A stretch of 64,000 bases of DNA from Okeania sp. SIO2C9 (GTDB lineage Bacteria; Cyanobacteriota; Cyanobacteriia; Cyanobacteriales; Microcoleaceae), in contig NZ_JAAHGO010000012.1 in NCBI RefSeq assembly GCF_010672455.1, positions 546,939 through 610,938 on the forward strand. The letters are read 5' to 3'. Positions 20,643 through 30,251 of the stretch are shown in pieces. Within the stretch, counting starts at the first letter, position 1. Every line of letters begins with the position of its first letter. Position numbers and translations under genes: made by a program. The notes beneath the pieces were generated by a model. The model worked only from the letters and a program-made list of their open reading frames with translations. It was not told where the DNA came from and made no database searches.

Positions 20643-20960
20643 TTCAGTTATCAGTTATCAGTTATCAGTTAACAGTATCTCCGTAAGCATTTCCTACTAA
20701 AGTAGGAGGCTTTAAATACTGAATTTTATTTCTCTTGGTCCATTGGATATGGTGAGATTTTCTCACCATCTCACCCTAGGAGAAACTCCGAATATCGACA
20801 GCTTTTTATTCCCTTTAAAGAATCAACAAGAAAAATTTTTCCTTCTCACCCTAGGAGAAACTCCGAATATCGACAGCTTTTTATTCCCTTTAAAGAATCA
20901 ACAAGAAAAATTTTTCCTTTCAGTCAATTCTCTTCTTTTCAAGGAGAGGTAATTGTGAAT
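20639..20960. repeat. Family B copy plus family A-like copy with a 75-bp tandem duplication
   Basis: TCATTTCAGTTATCAG heptamers from 20641, then a segment containing two exact copies (starts 20771 and 20846, period 75) of a unit with CTAGGAGAAACTCCGAATAT and TTCCCTTTAAAGAATC. Because 75 is a multiple of three the duplication creates a 69-codon frame at 20743-20952 with a repeated peptide; I regard it as non-coding. Confidence 0.8.
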
Positions 20961-20967
20961 TATTAAT

Positions 20968-21439
20968 TAGGGTTTGCTGATTAGTTACCAAAGCATTGAC
21001 AGATAAAAATTTTAGCATTCTGAAATTCCAAAAAAGTGCGCTTGTTTTGGTCTAATACCAATTTAAAGAAAGAATGTTACGAATAATAAGAGCGATAAAA
21101 ATAATTTATAGGAGATGTCCCTTTGAGAAAAAAAGATAATGTACGCCGTAAAAAATGGTATTAAAGCTATTCCTATACGACTCCTAACTCCTGACTTCCT
21201 CTCCTCGGAGGGGTTAGGGGTGGGTTGACTCCTAATAAATACCCTAGATATTTGTAGCAAACATTTATCAATTTGGTATAAAACGTTCAAAAAGTTAGCA
21301 TTTTGGGCAAATCAAAGACAGAAAAATTGAGGGATAATTCTTACTTCTACCTCCTCTAAATTCCCCGTTTCTCCTGACCCCTGACTCCTAACTCTTGACT
21401 GCTACCCCTAGCACTCATACTTTCCATACGCAAACCCTA
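20968..21439. repeat. Family C element carrying another nested element
   Basis: Ends TAGGGTTTGCTGATTAG (20968) and CATACGCAAACCCTA (to 21439). Inside, about 21055-21282, a second element has ends TACCAATTTAAAG and CAATTTGGTATA, which are inverted repeats, so a later insertion expanded the usual ~245 bp to 472 bp. Confidence 0.65.
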
Positions 21440-22377
21440 ATTATTAATTGTTGAAAGTATAATTGTCATAAATTCCTAGAAAAACAATTAACAAGAATTT
21501 TCTCACAGACTCTACTCAGATACCAGTTCTATTTAAGTTGTGTAGACTATCTGAAAATTAAGGGATAAATAATCAAAAAAAGTAGTAATAATTCATCATG
21601 CTCTACTTAAGTTTATTATGTGCAACTTTATAACAGAAGGAAGAAGGAATAAGGAAAAATCTTACTTGTCTGAATTTTCAGCTTTTGATATATCCTAATC
21701 TTTCTTTCAACTGCTATACATTAAATTGCTATAAAACCTCTACGCATCAAGGAAAAACAAAAAAAAAATCCGTAAGCATTCAGCTATTAGCAGTCAGCTC
21801 AAGCGCAATAAAAATCAATGAACCAAGTATTTGCTTAACTTCTACTGCATTTTTGAACAAAGAATTGAAACACAAGAACAACGAGTTTAAATTGCCCACT
21901 AAAGGCAATAAAGCTGTTTGCGCAGCATTCCGTAGGAATAGCTGACCGCTGACCGCTGAATGCTTATAAAAATCCTTTTAGTCAATCATCTGCTTTTCAG
22001 GAAAGGTAATTATTAATTATTCATAGCTTATTGTCAAAACTTACCCATCTTACTTTTACTTATAAGTAAGTATTTAGCCGTCAGCTATTAGCTATCAGCC
22101 ATTAATTTTGGCTATGACTAAAAGCAATCTTTGAAATTGAGAAAGAATAAAGAGTTACTGCTAAAGTCCCCTTCCCAAACCTTAAAAGCAATTATTAATT
22201 ACCGAATAATTAAGGTAAAAATCCCTTCCTTTAAAGGAGAAACAAGAAAAAATTTTCCTTTTATTCAATCCTCTTCCTTTTAGGGAGAGGTAATTATCAA
22301 TTATCCATTATCAATTATTGAACAATACCTGCTTGCGCAGCATTCTGCTGGAAATTCTTAGACTTATAATTCATTTT
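21440..22377. repeat. Spacer with family E and A copies
   Basis: A family E copy spans GTAAGCATTCAGC (21771) to GCTGAATGCTTAT (about 21966) and contains GCGCAGCATTCCGTAGG. A second E-like start GTAAGTATTTAGCC lies near 22067, and a family A copy at about 22202-22325. The 86-codon frame at 21685 runs through the repeat and is not called. Confidence 0.6.
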
Positions 22378-23922
22378 CTAATGTAAAAAATGACGAATTC
22401 CAGTTAGAATCATTACCAAACCTAACTCATTTGCAGCAGCAATAGAATCTTTATCTCGCAGACTACCTCCTGGTTGAATAATCGCAGTTATTCCCGCTGC
22501 TGCTGCTGTTTTTACCGAATCATCAAAAGGGAAAAAAGCATCACTAGCTAATACTCCTCCAATAGCCTTTTCTCCTGCTTGCTCCAAAGCAATTTTTACT
22601 GCCCCAACTCGATTCATTTGACCAGCACCAATACCAGCAGTTGCCAAATTTTTTGTCACAACAATAGCATTAGATTTAACGTGCTTTACCACCTTCCAAG
22701 CAAACATTAATTCCTCCATTTCTTCCGGAGTCGGTTGCTTTTCAGTAACAACTTTCCAATCACTAGAACTTTCTACTGCATCATCAGCAGCTTGTACTAA
22801 AAAACCACCAGCAATTACCTTTATAGTTTCCGAGGGACTCTGTTTTAAATCTGGTGAAATTAACACTCTTAATTTAGATTTTTTCTGAAAAATTTCCTTC
22901 GCTTCTGGTTCGCATCCCGGAGCAACTACACACTCTAAAAAAGTCTTAGTCATAGCAGTCGCAGTAGGAGCATCAATAGATTTATTCAAAGCAACAATTC
23001 CCCCAAAAGCAGAAACAGAATCTCCAGCAAAAGCTTTTTCATAAGCCTCCAAAAGAGTTTCACTAATTGCAATTCCACAAGGATTTGTATGTTTAAGAAT
23101 TGCCACAGTCGGAGCATCAGAAAATTCCGTAATAATACGTCTCGCTGCCTCTAAATCTACCAAATTGTTATAACTTAATTCTTTACCTTGAAGAATTTTA
23201 CTTGCCGCCCACCCACTAGGAATAATTCCACTTTGATACCAAGTTGCAGATTGATGAGGATTTTCTCCATAACGCAGAGATTTAATATTTTTACCAGAGA
23301 GTAAAAATGTTTCTTTCTCCTGTTCAGAAGTAGTTTCTTGCTCTTGTAAATAAGTAGCGATCGCCTGGTCGTAAGTTGCTGTATGTTTAAATCCTGCTAA
23401 GGCACATTTTTGACGAAATTCTAATGATATTTCACCCTGATTTTCCCGTAGTTCTTCTAAGTATGAATTATATTGATTAGGGTTACATAAAACCGTTAGA
23501 TGAGCAAAATTTTTAGCTGATGCTCTTAACATTGCTGGTCCGCCAATATCAATTTTTTCAATTGCCTCTGCTAGAGTAACTCCCGGTTGAGAAATTGTTT
23601 GTTCAAACGGGTATAAATTAACTACAACTAAATCAATGGGTCGAATATTATTCGCATTTAATTCTTCTATATCTTGCTCTAAATCTCTTCTTGCTAATAT
23701 ACCTCCATGAATTCGAGGATGTAAAGTTTTAACCCTACCTCCAAGAATTTCTGGAAATCCCGTATAGTCAGATACTTTTGTCACAGAAATTCCTGCTTCT
23801 TTCAGAGTTTTAGCAGTACCACCACTACTAATTATTTCATAGTCAAATTCTGTAACTAGACTTTTTGCTAAGTCAATGAGACCTGTTTTATCTGATGTGC
23901 TGAGTAATGCTAAACGTGCCAT
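22378..23922 (-). CDS. purH: Bifunctional AICAR transformylase / IMP cyclohydrolase
   Basis: Catalyses the last two steps of purine synthesis: formyl transfer to AICAR and ring closure to IMP. The N-terminal MGS-like cyclohydrolase domain shows ALLSTSDKTGLIDLA and PEILGGRVKTLHPRIHGGIL; the transformylase domain has KSLRYGENPHQSA and the catalytic Lys-His pair in LKHTNPCGIA, and ends with the typical ITAIIQPGGSLRDKDSI and MILTGIRHFLH. 514 residues is full length. The gene stands alone, flanked by repeats, and is unlinked to purK at 6828 although in the same pathway. Confidence 0.97.
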   Translation of the reverse strand: MARLALLSTSDKTGLIDLAKSLVTEFDYEIISSGGTAKTLKEAGISVTKVSDYTGFPEILGGRVKTLHPRIHGGILARRDLEQDIEELNANNIRPIDLVVVNLYPFEQTISQPGVTLAEAIEKIDIGGPAMLRASAKNFAHLTVLCNPNQYNSYLEELRENQGEISLEFRQKCALAGFKHTATYDQAIATYLQEQETTSEQEKETFLLSGKNIKSLRYGENPHQSATWYQSGIIPSGWAASKILQGKELSYNNLVDLEAARRIITEFSDAPTVAILKHTNPCGIAISETLLEAYEKAFAGDSVSAFGGIVALNKSIDAPTATAMTKTFLECVVAPGCEPEAKEIFQKKSKLRVLISPDLKQSPSETIKVIAGGFLVQAADDAVESSSDWKVVTEKQPTPEEMEELMFAWKVVKHVKSNAIVVTKNLATAGIGAGQMNRVGAVKIALEQAGEKAIGGVLASDAFFPFDDSVKTAAAAGITAIIQPGGSLRDKDSIAAANELGLVMILTGIRHFLH

Positions 23923-24019
23923 TTGTTTTAAATCCTAACCTAGAGAACTGACAGTCTATATTTTAAGAATTAAAATATAGATATTAAAACTATGCGGATT
24001 ATTTTAATATTTTTGTTAG

Positions 24020-24330
24020 ATAGTAAGCATTTAGCTGTCAGCTTTCAGCTCCCTCATAACTACTTAGTATATTAGACATCTCCGATAATAAAAAATCAAA
24101 TCAATTATCGTGCATAAATTATCAATTATTTCCCACTACTGCCTACTGCCTACTCCCTCTTTTCTGGAGATGTCTATTAGAGGAGAAATTAATATTAAGA
24201 GTTTTCATACAATTACAAAGCCTGAATTAGAATCAACCCTGATAAATTCAGATGCTTGCTCATTTATTAAAAAGCTAAGAGCTGACAGTTAATAGCTGTT
24301 TGCGCAGCATTCCGCAGGAAATGCTCATGT
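24020..24330. repeat. Family E element
   Basis: Opens GTAAGCATTTAGCTGTCAGC (24023) and closes GCTGTTTGCGCAGCATTCC with AGGAAATGCTCATG (about 24328). The interior is AT-rich with a CTACTGCCTACTGCC run. The bases from 24331 to 24567 hold only the leader of the next gene. Confidence 0.6.
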
Positions 24331-24567
24331 AAAAATTTACTTACTATCATAATTTTTCTTTGGATTTTACCTAGCAACTTATAATTAATATCAAATCTAT
24401 TTAATTAGTTCTAAAAAAATTGTTTCATTTCTGAAAGCTCCAAATGAAAATACTTCAACGAAATAGAATTTTAGGATAAAGTGAAATATTCTGATAATAT
24501 AAAAGTAATGGTAGTTGCTCGCCCATTAAGTTGATTTTTTTTTCAACACAAAAGGAGTACACATAAA

Positions 24568-25122
24568 ATGAAAAAGTGGTTTACATTAATATTAACCCTG
24601 GCAGCTATTGGACCTCTGACCTTAACTGGGACCTTAGCAGAAGCAGTCCCAGAAGGAAAAGTGGCTTTGCAAGTTGCTGATACAGGGAAATTTATGGCTC
24701 GCTGTAGAGACTGCCAGTCAACTGTGGTTACTATTCCTGATACTGTGACATTGCGGGATGGATATAACGTTGGTCATGCTCAGTTCACAGTTGTTCCTGT
24801 CAGTGCTGGGAAAATTGCTCTTAAGGCTGACATTGGACAATATGTAGCTCGGTGTAATGGTTGCATTGTGGATGGTGCAACTCGTGACTTTCTAGTTATT
24901 AGGAAAGACGATCCAAATAACCCTAATGTTCAGTTCACTCCAGAGTTACTGCCTAATGGCAACTACGCTCTCAAGTCTAACTCAGGTCAATATGTAGCTC
25001 GGTGTAATGGTTGTTCTCCCACTGCTGCTGCTAGGGGTGTCACGCAGGATACCGTGACAGTTCATGTTGACAATCCAACCAGTAAACTTCATGCACAATG
25101 GAAAATAATTCCTGTTCGATAG
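24568..25122 (+). CDS. Secreted three-repeat protein, possible beta-trefoil
   Basis: 184 residues after a strong ribosome site (AAGGAG, eleven bases before ATG). The signal peptide runs from MKKW to the AEA-V region (residues 1-26). Three internal repeats follow, each a K/Y-A-L-beta strand then G-K/Q-F/Y-M/V-A-R-C-x-x-C: GKFMARCRDC, GQYVARCNGC and GQYVARCNGC. Three ~45-residue repeats with a hydrophobic-Gly-Tyr core suggest a fascin- or lectin-like beta-trefoil; six conserved cysteines in CxxC pairs could form disulfides or bind metal outside the cytoplasm. I do not recognise a named family. No operon partner. Confidence 0.8.
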   Translation: MKKWFTLILTLAAIGPLTLTGTLAEAVPEGKVALQVADTGKFMARCRDCQSTVVTIPDTVTLRDGYNVGHAQFTVVPVSAGKIALKADIGQYVARCNGCIVDGATRDFLVIRKDDPNNPNVQFTPELLPNGNYALKSNSGQYVARCNGCSPTAAARGVTQDTVTVHVDNPTSKLHAQWKIIPVR

Positions 25123-25433
25123 AGTGTGGTGAGGGAAAGTATCTTTATCTTTTGATTGATATATAGCAGAAGGCTTTGGTTATCGATCAAAAGAGAGAAG
25201 ATTTATCTTCAATATTCTGTTGCTTCTCCTAGTCGTGTTACAGAAATAGCTATTCAATATCTTCGCTCAACCCATAGCAACTGCTATATTTCATTTTCAA
25301 AAGCTCCAAAAAAAATCAAGCATCTTTCAGGTTGTAAGTATTTAAAATTTGTGATATAGTTAATGTAGTGGGTGGTACTTGCCTATGTGCATGATTTTTT
25401 ATTCAACACAAGTAGGATGTTCTAAAGCCTAAT
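25123..25433. other. Spacer, nothing recognised
   Basis: A 67-codon frame at 25156-25359 has no ribosome site or motif. The segment GCATGATTTTTTATTCAAC near 25389 also occurs near 2107, so part of this spacer is a dispersed repeat. Confidence 0.45.
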
Positions 25434-26453
25434 ATGCAAATATCCTGGTTTGATCGACTAAAAGAAATCTTCAGTTACTTATTAACCACAGGAATTATTA
25501 TTACCACTCTGTTTTCCCTAGGAAGTTATTGGCAAAAAGGTATCATTTTCGAGCTAATCTCTCATTTTAAAGTTCAATATTTTGTAATCAGCTTAATCTT
25601 GTTGTGTTGCTTAGGTATAACAGGCAAAAAGAGATTATTATTAGTAGGCATATTTTGCACAATTATTAACCTCACCCCAATTTTACCTTGGTATATTCAT
25701 AGAAATGGTATTAGCCAAGAAACTCCTAACTTGCGAATTTTAGTTTATAACCTTTATGGAGGCAGAAATTCTCAATATTCACAAGTTACCAAAATGGTAA
25801 GAAAAGAAAACCCAGATATAGCAATTTTTTTAGAACCTACTAATACCTGGTTTCAAAATCTACAAACATTATCTGATATTTTACCTAATTCAATTGCCTC
25901 TCAGTCTACCTATGGAATTCCTCCCTATGGAATTGTTGCAGTTTACAGCAAATTTCCTCTCAATGATTACTCAATAAAATTTTTTGCTCCGAACAAACCT
26001 ACTATTATTACTAACTTCAACATTAATCAACAAACTATTGATTTAATAGCAACCCATCCTACTGTTCCGATATATAGAAGCACCTTTAAACAACGCAATC
26101 AAATTTTAGAAGCACTTAGTAAATATATTCAACAATTAAATCATCCAGTTATTCTTGCAGGAGATTTGAATATAACAATGTGGTCTCCTTATTATCAAAA
26201 ATTAGAACAAGAAACTGGATTAAGAAATAGTCGTTTAGGTTTTGGTATTATTCCTACTTGGCCTGCAAGATTTAATAACTCTATAGTCTTGTATATTTTA
26301 TCTAGATTTTTTCAAATTCCCATAGATCATTGTTTAATCAGTTCAGAAATTAAAGTTGTAAACGTTAAGACCAGAGCTAACTCAGGTTTAAATTTAGGTT
26401 CAGATCATCTCCCTCTAATTACAGATTTATTGATTAGCAAACCAGGAAATTAA
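25434..26453 (+). CDS. Membrane-anchored endonuclease/exonuclease/phosphatase (EEP) family protein
   Basis: 339 residues. Three hydrophobic segments in the first ~95 residues (FSYLLTTGIIITTLFSLGSYW, YFVISLILLCCLGI, LLLVGIFCTIINLTPILPW) anchor the protein; the EEP catalytic domain follows with LRILVYNLYGG, ENPDIAIFLEPT, the metal-binding AGDLNITMW and the C-terminal GSDHLPLITDL (Asp-His catalytic pair). This is the architecture of YafD-like cyanobacterial proteins with an externally or cytoplasmically facing phosphodiesterase. Substrate (phospholipid, sugar phosphate or nucleic acid) cannot be decided. Confidence 0.88.
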   Translation: MQISWFDRLKEIFSYLLTTGIIITTLFSLGSYWQKGIIFELISHFKVQYFVISLILLCCLGITGKKRLLLVGIFCTIINLTPILPWYIHRNGISQETPNLRILVYNLYGGRNSQYSQVTKMVRKENPDIAIFLEPTNTWFQNLQTLSDILPNSIASQSTYGIPPYGIVAVYSKFPLNDYSIKFFAPNKPTIITNFNINQQTIDLIATHPTVPIYRSTFKQRNQILEALSKYIQQLNHPVILAGDLNITMWSPYYQKLEQETGLRNSRLGFGIIPTWPARFNNSIVLYILSRFFQIPIDHCLISSEIKVVNVKTRANSGLNLGSDHLPLITDLLISKPGN

Positions 26454-26517
26454 TAATATCATGCCCGGAAAATTAGTTATGAAAAAAACTATCCTTTCAC
26501 TAGCGGTCATAAATCTC

Positions 26518-26640
26518 TTTATTATCAAAATAATATGGGTCTAAAACCCCGCCTTTTAAAGCGAAATATTTTTGGAGAGTTGCTCAAAATCCTCGTTACA
26601 AAAATAACTTCTGACTTCTGACTTCTGACGCGCGTTAACC
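26518..26640. repeat. Family D dispersed repeat
   Basis: TTTATTATCAAAATAATATG, ACCCCGCCTTTTAAAGCG, TTTTTGGAGAGTTGC and TTCTGACTTCTGACTTCTG in the same order as 6410-6535. Confidence 0.7.
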
Positions 26641-26670
26641 CTACTCCCTAATCATTTATTTATTTATAAG

Positions 26671-27128
26671 TAGGGCTTGCTGATTAAATCTAAAAGTATT
26701 TACAGATAAAGGTTTTAGACTTTTTGGGGTGGAAAAAAGTCCCTGGTTTTCAGTTCTTCACGCTCAAAAAGGAGCGTATTTTAGGCGCATAGGTTGAACA
26801 GAAAAATCACTCTTACAATTCTTACCGAAAAATTGTGGTTTAAAGCCTCCCCTTTTAAGGGGATAATAAGCGGTCGTTTGCGGAGCAGTCCGTTAGGATG
26901 GGATGGCGAGGAAACCTGCGCCATATCCAATCGACCAAGAGAAGAAAAATTTTCCTTTGAGTCAATCCTCTCCTTGAAAAGAAGAGGTAATTATTAATTA
27001 TTAATTATTCATTATTCATTATTCATTGTTGAATCCTACCTTCTCGCTCATTCCCTTTTCTCCTGTCTCCAGTATAGCTGTCTCCTGTCTCCTACCCTCA
27101 CCTATAAGACTTTTTCAGCAAACCCTAG
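26671..27128. repeat. Family C element split by a family A insertion
   Basis: TAGGGCTTGCTGATTAAAT at 26671 and TTTTTCAGCAAACCCTA ending 27128 bound the outer copy. After AGAAAAATCACTCTTACAATTC it is interrupted by a family A copy (TTACCGAAAAATTGTGG at about 26822 to TTATTCATTGTTGAAT at about 27035), then resumes with CTACCTTCTCGCTCATTCCC. The inner copy carries GCGGTCGTTTGCGGAGCAG and the GATGGGATGGCGAGG block. Confidence 0.8.
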
Positions 27129-27555
27129 GTATTTAACCGGACATGATACAAGATTCAGTTTTCTACTCCATTTCCAATTAATTTTTCCTACAATACATAA
27201 AAGCTTATATTCAATATCTAAATCTAAATTTTTATTGATGTCATAGCAAATTAACATTAGTTAAAATAGAATCAAAAGCTATTAACTTACCATCTTAAGT
27301 CAGTATTGCCTCCTTCATTTTGTATCGCTCATCTTGTATTAAATTAAGTAGCGGTCTTTGTAAATTAATTCTGAATAACTAAAGATATATGCTAACTAAT
27401 ATCACTACTTTAACAAGACTAACTAGAATCTATCTCTAGAAATAAAATAAATTTAGCTAAAAAAAATCTCAATGTTAATTTTCAAAACTAACTCAAAGAA
27501 AGTAAGTATATTTTAGTTAACCAATATCTTATGTTTTTCTTTCAGAGAAAAATTT
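27129..27555. other. AT-rich spacer, nothing recognised
   Basis: No frame above 50 codons, no hairpin with a T-run, no repeat family recognised. Confidence 0.45.
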
Positions 27556-27690
27556 TTACCGAATAATTAAGGTTTAAAGCTTATCCTTTAAAGGAGAAAA
27601 AAGAACAAATTTTCCTTAAGCTTCAATCCTCTTATTTTCAAGGATAGGTAATAATTAATTATTAATTATTAATTATTAATTATTAATTGT
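27556..27690. repeat. Family A miniature element
   Basis: TTACCGAATAATTAAGG to a TTATTAATTATTAATTGTTG tail, with CCTTTAAAGGAG and CAATCCTCTTATTTTCAAGG inside. Short version lacking the GCGGTCGTTTGCGGAGCA block. Confidence 0.75.
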
Positions 27691-27727
27691 TGAACTTAGC
27701 TCCACTATCAAATTAATTTTAAATAAA

Positions 27728-28123
27728 TCAATTTTTTGACTTATAGTCTTCAATTTGTTGTGCATTAATCTCCACAGCAGACACATCAATAGTACCAGGA
27801 GGAGTTAACCTACTAAAATTACCCCCTTCAACCTTAAGTGGTTCCCCACAACTAGGACATTGAAATTGAGTCTGATTTAAAGCAGTAAATTCATAACTAC
27901 AAACAGGACATTTATCTATAATTAAATTACGATTTAACCACCAACGTAACCCAATAAATGCAATTATAGGTGTAATCAATATAAAACCAATCAATATCAA
28001 AACAGAGTTAACTAACCATCCTAAACCTATAGACCCTAACAGCCAAACAACAGCTAAAACAATTATCCAATTACCAATACTGGCCAGTGTTAATTGAAAT
28101 CCTTTTGAATTGCCTTGATTCAC
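27728..28123 (-). CDS. Zinc-ribbon membrane protein, conserved hypothetical
   Basis: 131 residues: two adjacent hydrophobic helices (NWIIVLAVVWLLGSIGLGWL and VLILIGFILITPIIAFIGLRWW) followed by a treble-cysteine zinc ribbon, CPVCSYEFTALNQTQFQCPSCG, that faces one side of the membrane. I recognise this arrangement as a small cyanobacterial family of unknown role. It is transcribed 40 bp downstream of the glycosyltransferase gene on the same strand and may be cotranscribed with it. Confidence 0.8.
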   Translation of the reverse strand: MNQGNSKGFQLTLASIGNWIIVLAVVWLLGSIGLGWLVNSVLILIGFILITPIIAFIGLRWWLNRNLIIDKCPVCSYEFTALNQTQFQCPSCGEPLKVEGGNFSRLTPPGTIDVSAVEINAQQIEDYKSKN

Positions 28124-28163
28124 TTCATTATCTCCTTAAATATCCATCCTTTTTATATCCTAA

Positions 28164-29327
28164 TCACAAATCTAAAAGTTGTTTTACCCTTTTAGTAAAG
28201 GCAACCCTACCAAATACTTTTACACTTTCTTCCCGCAACCAATTACCATCACACCTTTGGTCCTCTCCCTTCAACATCTCAATACAAGCATTAGCTACTG
28301 CTTCTGGATCTCTATAGGGTACGCGCCATCCTAATTTTCCATCCTGTAAAGGGTCCGCCGATCCATCCGCATCACCCGATAAAACTGGTATTCCACAGGC
28401 CATTGCTTCTAAATAAACTATACCAAACCCTTCCTGAGAAGGCATCACATAAGCATCAGCTACTTGATAATGTCTGACCAAATCTTCTGTAGGCACAAAC
28501 CCAGCAAATATAACTTGTTTCTCCACCCCTAAATCTTGAGCTAACTTGGCTAACCGGGGTTGGTCGTCTCCTCTTCCAATTACTAAATACTTTACTTCCG
28601 GGAATATTTGTAGTATCCTATAAAGGCCACGTATAGTAACATCAACACCCTTATAGGGGTCTCCTGACCAAAGTCTAGCTACAGTCATTAACACCTTTGC
28701 CCCTTCCAGATTGTAACGCTCAATCAAATCTTTTGGTTTAGGCTGAGGAATAAAAATATTCTCATCTACCATACAAGGTAATAATTGAAACTTTTCTTGG
28801 TCTAGATGATTACTTTCACAACAGCGATCGCGACTATAACGACTAATAGTTAAAATACTAGCTGCTTGTTTTAATGCCTGTTGATATTTATTTGGTAGTG
28901 GTTCCCACACTTCTTTTCCATAAGTGAAAACTGTGTAGGGAATGCCAAGAGGTACACACAAAATTTGAACTAAGGGAGCTAAATTAATATGACCACAAAA
29001 AACTTGTTTAGGTCGTTTTTTTAGTAAACACCATAATAATGTTGCTGCTAACCTAAAACGCCCTAACCAAATAGGCTGAGTTTTTAAATAATAGAAATTT
29101 ATACTCTTGGACTGATAGGGATTTTCACATTCTAATCCATCTCTAAGTAATAATATATCAGTATCTAGAACCGAATCAGAAGTATTTGTAGAATTTGTTA
29201 GGTCTTGGTAAGCCTGGAAAATATCTCTAACATAAGATTGAATGCCACCTTCACGAGATAAAATTTCCAGAAAAACGAATATATTTCCTTTTTTTTTATC
29301 AATTTTTTTATCCAATTTAATCTCCAA
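28164..29327 (-). CDS. Glycosyltransferase, GT4 family
   Basis: 387 residues, GT-B fold. The N-terminal FLEILSREGGIQSYVRDIFQ is the acceptor-side glycine loop of GT4 enzymes, the middle has TVARLWSGDPYKGVDVTIRG and YLVIGRGDDQPRLAKLAQDLG, and EGFGIVYLEAMACGIPVLSG is the E-x7-E nucleotide-sugar motif. Likely adds a sugar to a lipid-linked or surface polysaccharide on the cytoplasmic side. The following downstream gene is the zinc-ribbon membrane protein. The polysaccharide-like membrane pseudogene at 30252-31588 lies upstream in the same orientation. Confidence 0.93.
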   Translation of the reverse strand: MEIKLDKKIDKKKGNIFVFLEILSREGGIQSYVRDIFQAYQDLTNSTNTSDSVLDTDILLLRDGLECENPYQSKSINFYYLKTQPIWLGRFRLAATLLWCLLKKRPKQVFCGHINLAPLVQILCVPLGIPYTVFTYGKEVWEPLPNKYQQALKQAASILTISRYSRDRCCESNHLDQEKFQLLPCMVDENIFIPQPKPKDLIERYNLEGAKVLMTVARLWSGDPYKGVDVTIRGLYRILQIFPEVKYLVIGRGDDQPRLAKLAQDLGVEKQVIFAGFVPTEDLVRHYQVADAYVMPSQEGFGIVYLEAMACGIPVLSGDADGSADPLQDGKLGWRVPYRDPEAVANACIEMLKGEDQRCDGNWLREESVKVFGRVAFTKRVKQLLDL

Positions 29328-29424
29328 ATTTTTAGATTATTAAGAAAATTAACAAAGAGTTTGATACTCTCCATCCACTCATTCCTTAGTTATATCTTAA
29401 ACTATTTAGTCGTAAACTTCATTA

Positions 29425-29590
29425 CCAAAAAAAAATGTCTAAAGCCTCCCCTTTTAAGGGGATAAAATAAAGAGAATATTCCTTATGTCAAGCCTCTGGG
29501 TTTCCTAGGTCATGCTGCGCAAACAGCCAGAGGCACTGATAACTGATAACTGATAACTGATAACTGATAACTGATAACTGAAATTACCTA
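29425..29590. repeat. Family B element with eight TAACTGA-type heptamers
   Basis: AAAGCCTCCCCTTTTAAGG, then TCATGCTGCGCAAACAGCC (the short palindromic module), then a run of ACTGATAACTGATAACTGA heptamers ending TGAAATTACC. Orientation is reverse of the 2158 copy. Confidence 0.75.
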
Positions 29591-29741
29591 GTTTTACCTG
29601 CATTAAAGTCAGTAAAAACATACGCATTTAACCATAGCTCATCAATTAAATCTTTACAAAAAAAGTAAAGTATACTTTCTATTCCTTGAAATTATGGTTG
29701 ATAATGAAATAGTTGAACTGATTTTTTTTCAAATTTATTAA

Positions 29742-30035
29742 TTAACTCTCTACGAGTAAGAAGTTCTTTACCATAAAAAGGTTTTTCGGGAAGAAAATAA
29801 TAATCAAATTACTTGGTTCTGGTTGAGCAGAATAAAAACATTTAAAGGGTCTATAACTCATACATAAATTATCAGGGAATGATTTTTTAGCCTTCATAAA
29901 TAAAAATCCATCTCTAGAGTGTTTATGATTTTGGATTAAAATAGGAAAGTTTTTATAGTTTAGAAAAGCAGAAAATTGCCTCATCCTATACCCTGAATTT
30001 TCAGGAAAAAATAAGTCCACATTATTAAATTTATT
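29742..30035 (-). pseudogene. Gene fragment cut at its 5' end by a family A insertion
   Basis: A minus-strand frame of about 95 codons reads NNKFNNVDLFFPENSGYRMR and continues to a stop at 29742. It has protein-like composition but no start other than a GTG, and the family A element begins at 30036, exactly where the frame loses sense. I infer a truncated gene in the surface-polysaccharide neighbourhood; I do not recognise the family. It could be a chance frame. Confidence 0.35.
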
Positions 30036-30245
30036 GTTACCGAAAAATTGTGGTTTAAAGCCTCCCTTTTTAAGGGGATAATAAGCGGTCGTTTGCGGAG
30101 CAGTCCGTTAGGATGGGATGGCGAGGTCTCCTCGCCATATCCAATCGACCAAGATAAAAAAAAAATTCATTATTAGTCAATCCTCTTCTTTTCAAGGAGA
30201 GGTAATTATTCATTATTCATTATTCATTATTCATTGTTGAATAAT
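30036..30245. repeat. Family A element, long version
   Basis: TTACCGAAAAATTGTGG ... AAGGGGATAATAAGCGGTCG ... GATGGGATGGCGAGG ... CAATCCTCTTCTTTTCAAGG ... TTATTCATTATTCATTG. Closely matches 26822-27035. Confidence 0.8.
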
Positions 30246-30251
30246 ATACCG

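Noticed and set aside
20743..20952. 69-codon frame with a repeated peptide
   Set aside because: Artefact of a 75-bp tandem duplication inside a dispersed repeat.
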